Positions 42,268-51,412 are shown, numbered from the stretch's first letter. The stretch: 64,000 nt of DNA from Methanosarcinales archaeon (GCA_905339155.1 CAJPFJ010000010.1:87968-151967), one strand, 5' to 3'. Made by a program: numbers and translations. The notes: generated by a model not told the origin, from the letters alone.

Positions 42268-44037
42268 TCATTCAATTATCTCCGCGATCACATCATATAT
42301 CTTGCTAACCTGGTTACCGCTGATAGCAGCAAAGTTATCAACAACTATCTTAAAATCCTCCTTTGAAGCCATTATAGCCCCATCGTAATCTCTATGCCTC
42401 TGATACTTGTTTATCAGAGCAGTTGCCAGAAGCATCTCAAAAATGATGTTCTGCGTATCAATATTAATACTATCTTTAAATTTGAGGTTAAAATTAAAAA
42501 TAACCTTTTCTTTTCTGGATTTGAGTTCTTTGAATATTGCCCTGCATATCCTCACTTCGGGATAATCTTCAGGATACTTTTCCTCACCCGTTTTCCTTCT
42601 CTTTTGTAATCGATCTGATAGGATATTTGATCTTTGCTCATTGACTTCTATCACAATCTTCATGCAGCGTCTTTCAGTCTCGTCATCACCCATATCAGCA
42701 ACTGCTGTGAGCCACCAGGTCAGTCTGGGGGGAACTTTTAAAACTACATCTTTACGCAGCGTGTTATCCTTCTCTTGCTCGAACTGTTCCTGGAAATCAC
42801 GGATACTATTTTTGAATATCATCTTCATGTCATCCGACATTTGCACATCATCTGAAAATAATATCATATCCGGCTGAACGGAATCAGAATAAAAGATCGC
42901 TTTATCGGTCAGGCTTCTCCGGATCCACCATTTTTGTGGAATAAGATGCAACATTGACCTGCATGCATGCGATTTTCCCCCGCCGCTGTCTCCGTTAAAG
43001 TTTATGGCAAGGCCATCGCTTGCAACTATGCTGCTGCATACGGAACTGCATAATAAGACATAACCAAAGGGCCTGTCTCCCGAATGGAACTTGTTCCAGG
43101 TGTCCAGTATATATCCGATAGGATCACCTTTTGTCATGATCTCGATGGCCTTTTTCGTTGTTTCGATCTCTGTGTCTTCAATATCCGGGCTTTTTTTGAA
43201 ACATGACCTGCATATTTCCATTACTTCAGGGAAGTTCTGACGGATGGTATCGCATTTCCAGGTTTTCTTCTCATCAACATTCTTCCACTCATCTGTGGTG
43301 CGCCCGGGATCATAATTATCTCCATACACCTTCTTAGCATACAGCCTGAACTCCTCAAGCGTCACTTTCTGGGCTTTCAACTCCGTTGCTGTTGCAAGCA
43401 TTAACCTGCGTCCTTCTTTACCATGCATGGCATCCAGTGATTGGTTTATGATCCACCTGAAGCATTTGCGGCAACCTTTGATCCTCTCATCGAGCTTCTT
43501 TAATAGTTTGATAGTTTCAATGACGTTCTCTGGTAATTCTGGAATTTCGAATGTTTCCAGGTCTGCTCCTTCTGTCAGCTGCCATTTATACTGTTGCCCT
43601 TCCCTGTGGACTGAAGGGGGCACAACTACCTGATTCCCCTCTCCTAATATCTCGATACCGAACTCATGGAATTTCCAGTTCCCAATCTTATCTGTAAACT
43701 TGAAATAGACGTGCCCTCTGCCAGTTATTCTGTCTGCTCGAAGTGTCTTCTCAAGGATCTTCTGCCCGGGTGGAAAAATGACATCGACCCAGTCAAGCTT
43801 ATCGAGGTCAATTACAATTATCCCGCTCTCTTTTCCCAGTACAAGTCCTACGTTATTATCAGTTTTCTCAAACCATTCTTTTAACTCGGTTGCTGTAGCC
43901 TTCTTTCGTTTTTGCCAGCTGTTTAATAGAGGTCTCTTCCCGGGACTATTTCCGGTGTCCTTTGGGCATGCGAGTGGATGGATTACCCAACCTTTTCTGG
44001 TGAGTTTAATGGCCTCGTTCAACTGCTCTATTCCCAA
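42268..44037 (-). CDS. Primase-polymerase / helicase replication protein
   Basis: 589 residues with two modules. The N-terminal archaeo-eukaryotic primase (Prim-Pol) domain holds the catalytic D77-x-D79 (IVIDLDKLD), then GRGHVYFKF with the conserved His, and GNQVVVPPSVHREG. Between about residues 190 and 300 is a Cys-containing linker (GCRKCFRW and CRSCFKK) that may bind zinc. A helicase-like ATPase has Walker A GDSGGGKSHA (about 347-356) and an acidic ILFSDDVQM. This domain pair is typical of replication initiators on plasmids and integrated elements. It is 12 bp downstream of the ERCC4-like gene. Confidence 0.85.
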   Translation of the reverse strand: MGIEQLNEAIKLTRKGWVIHPLACPKDTGNSPGKRPLLNSWQKRKKATATELKEWFEKTDNNVGLVLGKESGIIVIDLDKLDWVDVIFPPGQKILEKTLRADRITGRGHVYFKFTDKIGNWKFHEFGIEILGEGNQVVVPPSVHREGQQYKWQLTEGADLETFEIPELPENVIETIKLLKKLDERIKGCRKCFRWIINQSLDAMHGKEGRRLMLATATELKAQKVTLEEFRLYAKKVYGDNYDPGRTTDEWKNVDEKKTWKCDTIRQNFPEVMEICRSCFKKSPDIEDTEIETTKKAIEIMTKGDPIGYILDTWNKFHSGDRPFGYVLLCSSVCSSIVASDGLAINFNGDSGGGKSHACRSMLHLIPQKWWIRRSLTDKAIFYSDSVQPDMILFSDDVQMSDDMKMIFKNSIRDFQEQFEQEKDNTLRKDVVLKVPPRLTWWLTAVADMGDDETERRCMKIVIEVNEQRSNILSDRLQKRRKTGEEKYPEDYPEVRICRAIFKELKSRKEKVIFNFNLKFKDSINIDTQNIIFEMLLATALINKYQRHRDYDGAIMASKEDFKIVVDNFAAISGNQVSKIYDVIAEIIE

Positions 44038-44049
44038 ACTATCACCATT

Positions 44050-44496
44050 TTATTGTAAATCCTGAATTCTGCTGGGTTCAGGTTTGTTCAAATGCTCAGC
44101 TCTGGCTATATACGATATTACCTCAGCTGTCTGCTCTTCATTCAAAGTGAAAAGCGTCGAAACTCCGAAAGAAACAGCTATAGTCTTAAGGAAGTTCTGA
44201 ATGAAAGAAAGATTAAACGGTCGGCTTGGAAAGAAGGGGTCGTCTCCTTCAATAATCAGGATTGGGCGCTCATAGATGCTTGTCATATCTCCTATCTTGC
44301 TGGATAGTTTCTCGCCCTTGAAAATAGATTTAAGGATATCATTAATTGTCAGGCGCTTGAAAGCAATACTGTGGTTTACTATATAATCCCCGGCTTCAAG
44401 TGTTGCGATCTCGATTTCAAGGTCCTGGTTTTCAAGTGCCTTTACTACACCTGAATCCTTTTCCTTTGAATCAACAACAATTTTGTAACGCTTCAA
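44050..44496 (-). CDS. ERCC4/XPF-like nuclease-domain protein with altered catalytic motif
   Basis: 148 residues aligning with the ERCC4 nuclease fold: YKIVVDSKEKDSGVVKALEN for the first acidic strand, ATLEAGDYIVNHSIAFKRLT for the core. The diagnostic ERK triad after GDY appears as KRL (FKRLTINDIL), so two of its three residues, the catalytic Glu and the Lys, seem to be lost. It may bind branched DNA without cutting it, or the alignment may be off by a residue. It is cotranscribed with the primase-helicase gene and probably part of the element's replication machinery. Confidence 0.65.
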   Translation of the reverse strand: MKRYKIVVDSKEKDSGVVKALENQDLEIEIATLEAGDYIVNHSIAFKRLTINDILKSIFKGEKLSSKIGDMTSIYERPILIIEGDDPFFPSRPFNLSFIQNFLKTIAVSFGVSTLFTLNEEQTAEVISYIARAEHLNKPEPSRIQDLQ

Positions 44497-44788
44497 GTCA
44501 TTTCTCCATTAATACAGGAGGCAAGGGAGAGATTGACACAATCCCTCCCGGACAGATTTTTGTAGGGTTGCTGTAGCTGTGCTATTTCAGTTATGGACGC
44601 TTTAAGATGCGCGGCACAGCCTGCTAATGGATAAAAGGAATTGTATGAGATCGTTCTAATTATATTCATTTTTTCATCTTTTGTAATATAATACGTACTT
44701 ATTATAGTATGATTTTAACCTATAAATACTTTTATGTTATATGATACGCACGTATTTTTATTAAAAGGTTTTTCTTTTTTGCCGATAA
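44497..44788. other. Intergenic region upstream of the ERCC4-like gene
   Basis: No gene. A small inverted repeat near 44510-44545 (GGCAAGGGAGAGATTG and CAATCCCTCCCGG) and AT-rich DNA at 44660-44760 likely hold the promoter of the ERCC4-like and primase-helicase genes. Confidence 0.3.
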
Positions 44789-45454
44789 CTAACAGAATTT
44801 TAATCTCTCAACAAAACCTACTTTAAGACCGATCTTCCATCCAAACTCATCCTTTCTTGTGTAGATGCACCCTTCTTCTTTTAATCGGGCTATGGCAGTG
44901 GGGGCATCTACGGCGCTCACACCGGTTTCATCACAGAAATGATATAAATCGCGAAAATAGCGATACTTCTCTCCTGTTCTCTCATAATGCCCCACCAATA
45001 CTTCTACTACTACTCTCTCTGGATCGGCGATGTCTGATCGAGATGTAAAAATTGATAGGTTCAGCTGATGCGATTCTTTGGGAACTGTGTAAAGATGATT
45101 AATACTCGATTTATCTTTGATTAATACTTTATTAATATTCGATTTATCATTATTATTATTAATGCTTAATATAAACAAACCAAAAGATGTAGCTTTCCAT
45201 CCCCATCGTTCTTTTCTTTCAAGAATACCTCTTTTCTCACCGAGCCAGCAATATACATTAACTGTTTTTATCAGCATCCCTGTTTGGTCAGCAATCTCCC
45301 TTGTAGTCATTCCACCGCTATTGGAAATAACACCAAGAATATCTATGGTTTTTCCCCTAAACTTGCAGGGATTTGAAATAAAATTAGTAGGAGTAGGAGT
45401 ACTGCTGGTAATTTTGAAATGGTTCTTGTCTTGATATTTCTTTTTTTCAGGCAT
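44789..45454 (-). CDS. Winged-helix DNA-binding protein
   Basis: 221 residues with two winged-helix-like units. The first contains TIDILGVISNSGGMTTREIA and DQTGMLIKTVNVYCWLGEKR. A low-complexity Asn/Lys/Ile/Asp linker follows (INNNNDKSNINKVLIKDKSS), then a second unit with FCDETGVSAVDAPTAIARLK. The final IYTRKDEFGWKIGLKVGF mirrors ILERKERWGWKATSFGLF of the first unit, an internal repeat. It may be a regulator or replication-site binding protein of the integrated element. No exact family recognised. Confidence 0.65.
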   Translation of the reverse strand: MPEKKKYQDKNHFKITSSTPTPTNFISNPCKFRGKTIDILGVISNSGGMTTREIADQTGMLIKTVNVYCWLGEKRGILERKERWGWKATSFGLFILSINNNNDKSNINKVLIKDKSSINHLYTVPKESHQLNLSIFTSRSDIADPERVVVEVLVGHYERTGEKYRYFRDLYHFCDETGVSAVDAPTAIARLKEEGCIYTRKDEFGWKIGLKVGFVERLKFC

Positions 45455-45623
45455 ATCTCAAACCATCTTTAAGTCCAAACGACCTGCAATTGTCTTGATA
45501 TATATCGCAGTAGTAATCCACACTTTTGAGCTCCGACCTTGAAAAAAGAAGTATTCTATTTCAGTTATCATTAAAAGGTTGCTCATAGCTGTTTGATATG
45601 CAATCAAAAATTTGTAACTCCAC

Positions 45624-45791
45624 TCACTGGATATTATTTGAAGTCACGATTACCTTTGCCCACTCGATCGCCTTCCTCAGCATCGGATTCGTATTCTTTG
45701 CAAGTTGATAGATCTCATCCGGGGCATTAGCATACATCTGAACGAGCGGGTCATTACGGAGTTTTTCAAGTTCAGATTTTGTAGCGATCAT
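45624..45791 (-). CDS. Small hypothetical protein (55 residues)
   Basis: MIATKSELEKLRNDPLVQMY, then NAPDEIYQLAKNTNPMLRKA and a Val-rich end. It has a GGAAAGGA ribosome site, and its ATG overlaps the stop of the upstream AbrB-like gene in an ATGA junction. The two form a typical small two-gene module (regulator plus partner). Toxin-antitoxin character is possible but not shown. Confidence 0.55.
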   Translation of the reverse strand: MIATKSELEKLRNDPLVQMYANAPDEIYQLAKNTNPMLRKAIEWAKVIVTSNNIQ

Positions 45792-45964
45792 AATTCCTTT
45801 CCTTTATTGGTTTGAGTGACTACGATGCGCTTGTTCTCCAGATCATATTCAATGTCTAAAGGCTCTCCCTTCTTCCATCTAAAGCCTATTTCAATCAGGA
45901 GTTTATCAAAATAAACATAGGGATATTGTCTATCAGATGTTTTTTGTAGCTTTGTTTTTGTCAT
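45788..45964 (-). CDS. AbrB/SymE-like small regulator (58 residues)
   Basis: MTKTKLQKTSDRQYPYVYFD, then LIEIGFRWKKGEPLDIEYDL and ENKRIVVTQTNK, the swapped-hairpin strand pattern of SpoVT/AbrB or SymE-like proteins. It is translationally coupled by a 4-bp overlap to the following 55-residue gene. The AT-rich DNA upstream (45965-46263, no gene seen apart from promoter-like A/T tracts) separates it from the integrase. Confidence 0.55.
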   Translation of the reverse strand: MTKTKLQKTSDRQYPYVYFDKLLIEIGFRWKKGEPLDIEYDLENKRIVVTQTNKGKEL

Positions 45965-46263
45965 ATACGTGCGTGTTATATTATGTATAAATATTGATTT
46001 ATAACTTTCGGTTATGTCAATAAATGAAAAGAATTGTCCCCTCAGGACAACTTTGTCGTACTTCCATCCTGGAATATTATTTGATTTGAGATCGGAATCA
46101 AGAATTTAATGTGATTTGATTAAAAACTAATAAACTGTCAAAATGACAGATTCAGACGTTGCCGATTGATATTAAAAAAAAGATAGACTGATAATTATCC
46201 ACGTTAGTGAGTGCAGCTAACGAAAATGCCATTTCAGATTAGTGAAAAAAAGTATTAATGGGA

Positions 46264-47460
46264 TTATTTTGTCATTCCTATTAATAATTTCTTTGCTTCG
46301 TCGCTCTTAAGCAGTAATTCTATAAGCTGAGGTATCTGTTTCTCGTAATTCTGAATTTTTCCTGCAAGGTTTTGATCAAGAATAAGACTGCACTGGCTGC
46401 AAACTCTGTCTGATGGCCTCAAAACATTGAAACACCTTGGGCACTTCTCTAAGGTTACCTGGCGCTTTTCATCTTTCTTGAGACCATATCTCTCATAGAT
46501 TTGATCATTGATCTCACCATCAGTGAAATTCGCATAAATTTTTAGCATTTGGTTACTACCTTTACTCCATCCTGCACGATGCTTGATTTCCTGTTCACTC
46601 AATCTGTCAAGCACCCAAGATGTGATTGCCTTGTGTCTAAAAGAGTGCGGGTTTACTCTTTTAGTTACTCCTGCTGTCTCCGCTATCTCTTGAAGCATCA
46701 CACGGATCGCATTGTAACTCAGCGCTTCGTGAGGTACTGTCATAGTAGTCCATAATGGAGCCTCAAGATCATCCTTTAACGGATGGATTGCCAGCCATTG
46801 ATTTAGGAATCCAGCGCTCCAAATTAGAGGTATTCCTTTGGGAGCAGTGGATTTTTTCGATTTGCTGGTTTTGCTTATATATATTATAGCACCGCTTTGA
46901 TTAAATTCCACGTTTTTTATTCGAGTTGATGCAAGAGCACCCACACGCATACCACTGTCTAATAAAACTGCAATAAATGCCTTGTTTCTCGGATGCTTAC
47001 AAGCTGCAAACATTTTATCGATATCGCTCTGCGTCAGGAGATCGCTTGGTTGGACGGTGCTATCAATACTTTTCAACTTTAGACGGTCAATCCATTTAGG
47101 CAAATCGTCTCCTGTTTTCCACCGGAAAAACTTCTTTAATACTTTTTTATAATTCCTGATCTCTCCGGTACTTATTCCCCTGACCTCCAAATGTAAAAGC
47201 AGCTTATCAAAGTCAGTTTGATCAAGTTCATCAAGATTTTTAGTATATGTTGTTTCTTTCAGCCTTTCAGTCATACGAGTGAGGAGATTCAGATAATTGG
47301 TTGTGGTACTTTTTGCCAGTTCATCTCGCCTACATTCCATAACAAAGCCTTTTATCAATTCTTTATTTTTCGAAGAAGTCTCTGCACACTCTAATCGAGC
47401 CATGGCATTGATAAAACCGCTATCATAACAGTGAATATCGTCAACATTTCGTGTCATCAC
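46264..47460 (-). CDS. Tyrosine recombinase / integrase with C-terminal zinc ribbon
   Basis: 398 residues. The SAM-like core-binding domain is at about 30-125, and the catalytic domain carries the Arg in LLDSGMRVGAL, HSFRHKAITSW (H-x2-R), the HRAGW box and the nucleophile Tyr in LKIYANFTDG. A zinc ribbon follows at about 335-355 (CPRCFNVL then CSQC), an addition frequent in archaeal integrases. It is not split by an attachment site. It marks the right part of the integrated element and probably carried out its integration. Confidence 0.9.
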   Translation of the reverse strand: MMTRNVDDIHCYDSGFINAMARLECAETSSKNKELIKGFVMECRRDELAKSTTTNYLNLLTRMTERLKETTYTKNLDELDQTDFDKLLLHLEVRGISTGEIRNYKKVLKKFFRWKTGDDLPKWIDRLKLKSIDSTVQPSDLLTQSDIDKMFAACKHPRNKAFIAVLLDSGMRVGALASTRIKNVEFNQSGAIIYISKTSKSKKSTAPKGIPLIWSAGFLNQWLAIHPLKDDLEAPLWTTMTVPHEALSYNAIRVMLQEIAETAGVTKRVNPHSFRHKAITSWVLDRLSEQEIKHRAGWSKGSNQMLKIYANFTDGEINDQIYERYGLKKDEKRQVTLEKCPRCFNVLRPSDRVCSQCSLILDQNLAGKIQNYEKQIPQLIELLLKSDEAKKLLIGMTK

Positions 47461-47678
47461 TTCCTCAATAGGAGGTATAGGAGTATAAACTATTTCTATA
47501 TGCTCCCCATCGGAGCACTCAACTAAAAGTTCAATTCGCTCATTTTTCGGGAATTTCCCATGAAAAGTTAAGTCTTAAAGCCACTGAAGAGAGGATAAGA
47601 GACTCAAATATCAGTATATCAAACAAACAACTTATTTTCGAGTTGAAAGTTGCTGTTTTGCAGAGGGGCTCAGGATAA

Positions 47679-48320
47679 CTAATACTTTACTTCACCGTGG
47701 GATATTTGTATTATTTTATCCCCTATCTCACCTATCTCAGGGTTGTGGGTTACGATCACTATTGTTCTTCCTTCGCTGTGAAGTTCCCTGAATATATCAA
47801 GAATTGCTTCCTCATTATTTTTATCGAGGTTTCCTGTAGGCTCATCCGCTAATATTATTTGAGGCTGGTTTATCAGCGCCCTGGCTATACACACGCGCTG
47901 CTGTTCTCCACCAGAAAGCTGAGACGGCATATGATACAGCCTGTGCTCCATGCCAACATGCACAAGTGCCTCTTTTGCTTCTTCCTCATCCTCAATGCTG
48001 TGGAAGTACTGCGCTATCATCACATTCTCAAGGGCGGTAAGATGGGGAATCATGTGGAACTGCTGGAAAACGAGACCGATGTTCTCGCGCCGAAAACGCG
48101 TTCTTTCCTTCTGGTTGAGATTCGTTGTTTCAATTCCATTCACCAGCAACGAGCCGCTTGTCGGTGAATCAAGGCATCCTATCAGGTTCAAAAGCGTGGT
48201 TTTTCCGCTCCCTGAAGGCCCCATTATATTAACCCATTCTCCTTTTTCAATAGTGAAACTGGCATCTTTCAATGCACACGTAGTGTCGTATTTTTTAACA
48301 AGATTTTTTGCTATTATCAT
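47679..48320 (-). CDS. LolD/MacB-type ABC transporter ATPase
   Basis: 213 residues: Walker A GPSGSGKTT at residues 35-43, Q-loop VFQQFHMIPHLTALEN, signature LSGGEQQR, Walker B ILADEPTGN and switch His in VTHNPEIGE. It pairs with the two FtsX-type permeases encoded just upstream (2-bp gap). In the Campylobacter-type P19 iron uptake locus an equivalent ATPase and permease pair accompany the iron permease, so an iron-related role is suggested. Not a nutrient importer by its own sequence. Confidence 0.9.
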   Translation of the reverse strand: MIIAKNLVKKYDTTCALKDASFTIEKGEWVNIMGPSGSGKTTLLNLIGCLDSPTSGSLLVNGIETTNLNQKERTRFRRENIGLVFQQFHMIPHLTALENVMIAQYFHSIEDEEEAKEALVHVGMEHRLYHMPSQLSGGEQQRVCIARALINQPQIILADEPTGNLDKNNEEAILDIFRELHSEGRTIVIVTHNPEIGEIGDKIIQISHGEVKY

Positions 48321-48322
48321 TT

Positions 48323-49381
48323 TTATTCACCTCTAAGTATTACTACAGGATCGATTGAAATTGCACGCCTGATGGGTATTAGGCTTGAAATTGCAGCGAC
48401 CATTGTTGAGATTAAAAGGGTGAGAACGAAAACTTCCGGCTTTATTGACACATTCATATCAAATATCTCCATTCCTATGAATTGCGCGAGAAAAAGCCCA
48501 ACAAAATATCCAAGAATGCCGCCTGCTATACCCATTACCCCGGCCTCGGCAAGAAATATAGCTGCAAGCCTGCCATTTCCGCAGCCAAGTGCCTTCATAA
48601 GTCCTATTTCGCGGCTTCGCTCAAGTACACTTGTTATCATTGTGCAAAAGAGACTGAGGCTCGCGGCCGAGAGGACAAAAAAAGCCACAAGAGCCATTAA
48701 AAGCTGGGTTTTATCAAGAAGGGCTTTCTCGCTATCGGCCACCTGCCTGATCTTCTTTACTTTATAATTCTTATTTTCCAGATACTTGATGACGTCATCG
48801 ATATCTCCAAGAACACTTACCTGTACCAATGTAGCCCCACTTTTGCCTGAAATCTGCTGGGCAGTCTTCATAGGAATGAAAATCCTGTTATCATCAGATG
48901 TGCCAGTATCCAGGATGCCTGAGATTTTAAAGGATTTCTCACCTATGCTCAGAGTATCTCCGGCTTTAAGTCCCAGTTTGTTCGCAGCATTAATACCCGG
49001 CAGTACCTCTTCCCCATTCGGGAGTAAACCTTCAACATGCCACCATGGGTTCATTTTTCTGGCTTCTTCAAGGTCTGCCCCTGCAAATTCTATCTTTTTT
49101 GCATTCACTTCATCTTTGAAATAAAGAATAGAGACAGAACCAATTATGGAACTATGCGTGGCATTGAACTGGTTAATATACTCTCCTTCGCCTGGAAGGA
49201 CAACAAGATTGGCTCCGTAGCTTCTAAGTTCATTTCCCATCTTATCCCGTATATCAAGAGAAATGGTTAGCAGAGAAGTTACCATGGCAGCGCCAAGCAT
49301 TACTGCAATTACAGATATCAGCAACCGCTCTCTTCTTACCCAGAGTGATTTTGTTACAAGACGAGTGAACAATTTAATCAC
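48323..49381 (-). CDS. FtsX-type ABC transporter permease (second copy)
   Basis: 352 residues. An N-terminal membrane helix (LLISVIAVMLGAAMVTSLLT) is followed by a large extracytoplasmic MacB-like domain (about 45-220) and three C-terminal helices including LMALVAFFVLSAASLSLFCT and IGLMKALGCGNGRLAAIFLA. The SREIGLMKALG signature of FtsX permeases is present. It overlaps the upstream permease by 8 bp. Both permeases likely form the heterodimer energised by the ATPase. Confidence 0.88.
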   Translation of the reverse strand: MIKLFTRLVTKSLWVRRERLLISVIAVMLGAAMVTSLLTISLDIRDKMGNELRSYGANLVVLPGEGEYINQFNATHSSIIGSVSILYFKDEVNAKKIEFAGADLEEARKMNPWWHVEGLLPNGEEVLPGINAANKLGLKAGDTLSIGEKSFKISGILDTGTSDDNRIFIPMKTAQQISGKSGATLVQVSVLGDIDDVIKYLENKNYKVKKIRQVADSEKALLDKTQLLMALVAFFVLSAASLSLFCTMITSVLERSREIGLMKALGCGNGRLAAIFLAEAGVMGIAGGILGYFVGLFLAQFIGMEIFDMNVSIKPEVFVLTLLISTMVAAISSLIPIRRAISIDPVVILRGE

Positions 49382-50624
49382 CCCTGAGTATGACGGATGG
49401 TTCTATTTCAATAGCCTTTTTCACGGGCAGCATGCTGCCAAGAAGAGCGATTCCAACTGATAGTATCCCTGAGATCAATACAGAGAAAAGGGAGGGATTT
49501 ATGATAGCGCCGAATACCCACAGGCCTACCATTCTGGCCAGTGCAACGCCAATAAGAATTCCAATTGCTCCGCCTATGATGCCGGTAACAGCCGCCTCTG
49601 CAAAGAAAAGCCCGGCGATTTGATTTCCATTGGCACCTATCGCTTTCATCAACCCGATCTCTTTTTTCCTCTCGAAAATCGAGGTATTCATGGCGGCTGC
49701 GACCCCGAGCGATGCTGTGGTCATAGCTATACCTGTTATTAGAAACATAAGCCATTCAAATTTTTTAAGCAGCTTTCCCTCATTGTCCGCCACCTGCCTG
49801 ATGGGCCTGGCGCTGGCATCCGGGATTACCTCTTCGATCTGGAACATTATGGAGGAAATATACGGTGTGCAGTACCAGATCTCATATTGTTCAGGTGGGA
49901 GCCTGGACGGGTCTATCTCCTCCACAGGCTCAGGTTTAGTTAATGCACTGACCACCACCCGGTCAACCATGCCCGGCTTCCCGAAAAGTATCTGTGCATC
50001 CTTGAGGGATACTGTCACCTGCTCATCTTCATCCCCGCCAGTGGAGAGAATACCCGATATTTTGAAAGTTTCATTGCTATTGGCGAACTCTGCCCTGAAA
50101 ATATCTCCTTGTTTTAACCCTAACATTTCAGCAGCATTGACACCAACAAGCGCTTCCTTCGGCGCAGGCCATTCTCCATCCACCTTCCACCAGGAAGCTA
50201 TTGTCTTCACCCCTGTCCTGATAGTTGCCTCTTTCTCGTCCGCTTTCCTGTTCCCGATAAATGTCTTGTTGAGCCCTGGTATCCTGATCTCCTCATCAAA
50301 ATAGGCGCCGTTGAGTACTATTTCCGTGTCTTTTATTTTTACAGTATCACTAAGGTAGGGAGAATATCCTATTATATTGTGCCTCCAGAAGATGGTCTTA
50401 ATTTTGTAGAGTTCGCTCTCATTTATGAATGCGCCTTCGGATGAAGGCTGCAAAAGAATGTTTGCGCCGTAGCTTTTTAACTCCCTTCCCATTTTATCAT
50501 TGATGTCAAATGATACTGTAAGAAGGGTTGAGGCTATGGAGGCACCCATTACTACAGCCAGTACAGCCAGGGCTATCCTGAGCTTTCGTCTCGCAATGGC
50601 TTTAGAGAGCAGGCGATAGAACAT
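49374..50624 (-). CDS. FtsX-type ABC transporter permease (first copy)
   Basis: 416 residues with the same layout as its neighbour: N-terminal helix (IALAVLAVVMGASIASTLLT), extracytoplasmic MacB-like domain of about 240 residues, and three C-terminal helices with KKEIGLMKAIGANGNQIAGL. It is larger than the second copy because of an insertion in the extracytoplasmic part (around DPSRLPPEQYEIWYCTPYIS). It forms the transport pair of the operon beginning at 51273. Substrate unknown; metal context suggests iron handling at the cell surface. Confidence 0.88.
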   Translation of the reverse strand: MFYRLLSKAIARRKLRIALAVLAVVMGASIASTLLTVSFDINDKMGRELKSYGANILLQPSSEGAFINESELYKIKTIFWRHNIIGYSPYLSDTVKIKDTEIVLNGAYFDEEIRIPGLNKTFIGNRKADEKEATIRTGVKTIASWWKVDGEWPAPKEALVGVNAAEMLGLKQGDIFRAEFANSNETFKISGILSTGGDEDEQVTVSLKDAQILFGKPGMVDRVVVSALTKPEPVEEIDPSRLPPEQYEIWYCTPYISSIMFQIEEVIPDASARPIRQVADNEGKLLKKFEWLMFLITGIAMTTASLGVAAAMNTSIFERKKEIGLMKAIGANGNQIAGLFFAEAAVTGIIGGAIGILIGVALARMVGLWVFGAIINPSLFSVLISGILSVGIALLGSMLPVKKAIEIEPSVILRGD

Positions 50625-50626
50625 GA

Positions 50627-51103
50627 CTACACCCTCCTGTGACTGCTAAAATGTTCCATGAATCGCACAGCGGTCTGGATAAGTTTGAAAGATAGTTTGG
50701 GTTTTTTGAGGCACTGTACCAGACGGCATCCCTCGAAAAACACTTTTTTCCTCGGACACTTTTCGCATATGTTTCCCTGCCAGCATGTTACTGAATAGTT
50801 GGTTCCATCAAATTTAATGACTTCTTTCTTTGCGTTTCTCAAAACTGGCAGCTCATTTTTCCCGTCCAACTTTAAAACAAAGCATCCCTTGCATGGTTTT
50901 AAATAAGGTAATATTATATTTTCCCCCTCCACACCTAAAGGCACGGGCGGAATCCCGATCAGGTGCAGGTCGAATAGCCTGTAACCGGGCAAAACATAGT
51001 ATATTTCTTTGAAATTTGATATGATATAATCTGCACATTCCTCGTAGGAACTGTTTCCCATTCTTATATCATAATTTAATTCCTCTATGCATGACATGTG
51101 CAT
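50627..51103 (-). CDS. Cys-rich hypothetical protein of the metal-transport operon
   Basis: 158 residues, no signal peptide. Seven to eight Cys cluster in CKGCFVLKL, TCWQGNICEKCPRKKVFFEG and CRLVQCLKKP, a pattern suited to an iron-sulfur cluster or zinc. The family is not recognised. It sits between a 56-residue orphan and the FtsX permeases, 2 bp from the latter, and overlaps the former by one base (TGATG). A cytosolic sensor or redox partner for transported metal is plausible only by context. Confidence 0.6.
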   Translation of the reverse strand: MHMSCIEELNYDIRMGNSSYEECADYIISNFKEIYYVLPGYRLFDLHLIGIPPVPLGVEGENIILPYLKPCKGCFVLKLDGKNELPVLRNAKKEVIKFDGTNYSVTCWQGNICEKCPRKKVFFEGCRLVQCLKKPKLSFKLIQTAVRFMEHFSSHRRV

Positions 51104-51273
51104 CAGTCCACGAAAATCCGGATTACTGGAGTTTTTGGGTCATACTTGTAGAACTCATTCTGGATCTCTACATTTTTGGTTTTATTATTGCAATTTACGA
51201 GAGCGAGAATTTTACCGACGATGAATTCTGCATCTTTTTCATTTTTGAGATTTATTCTTAATGCTTCTATCAT
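51103..51273 (-). CDS. Small protein opening the FtsX operon (56 residues)
   Basis: MIEALRINLKNEKDAEFIVG, then KILALVNCNNKTKNVEIQNE and FYKYDPKTPVIRIFVD. It starts at ATG 51273 after GGGGTGAT and shares a base with the next start. Strong coupling and protein-like sequence support it. No family recognised. It is the first gene behind the DtxR-like operator at 51413. Confidence 0.6.
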   Translation of the reverse strand: MIEALRINLKNEKDAEFIVGKILALVNCNNKTKNVEIQNEFYKYDPKTPVIRIFVD

Positions 51274-51412
51274 GTCATCACCCCATAGCAGGGGATATAC
51301 CTAACCCTAAAAAACAGTGTTAACAGATAGGATAGGAGTTGGTTCGGGTTAGACATATCAACCAGTAATTGTTTTGTTAACATATAAATCATTCGGTATT
51401 GCGAATTTATTA

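Noticed and set aside
45124..45180. Asn/Ile-rich AT repeats in the winged-helix gene as a possible microsatellite or CRISPR-like repeat
   Set aside because: Irregular units of a low-complexity linker kept in frame; no spaced identical repeats.
49630..50304. 224-codon plus-strand frame opposite the first FtsX permease
   Set aside because: Shadow of a well-supported permease gene in a packed operon.
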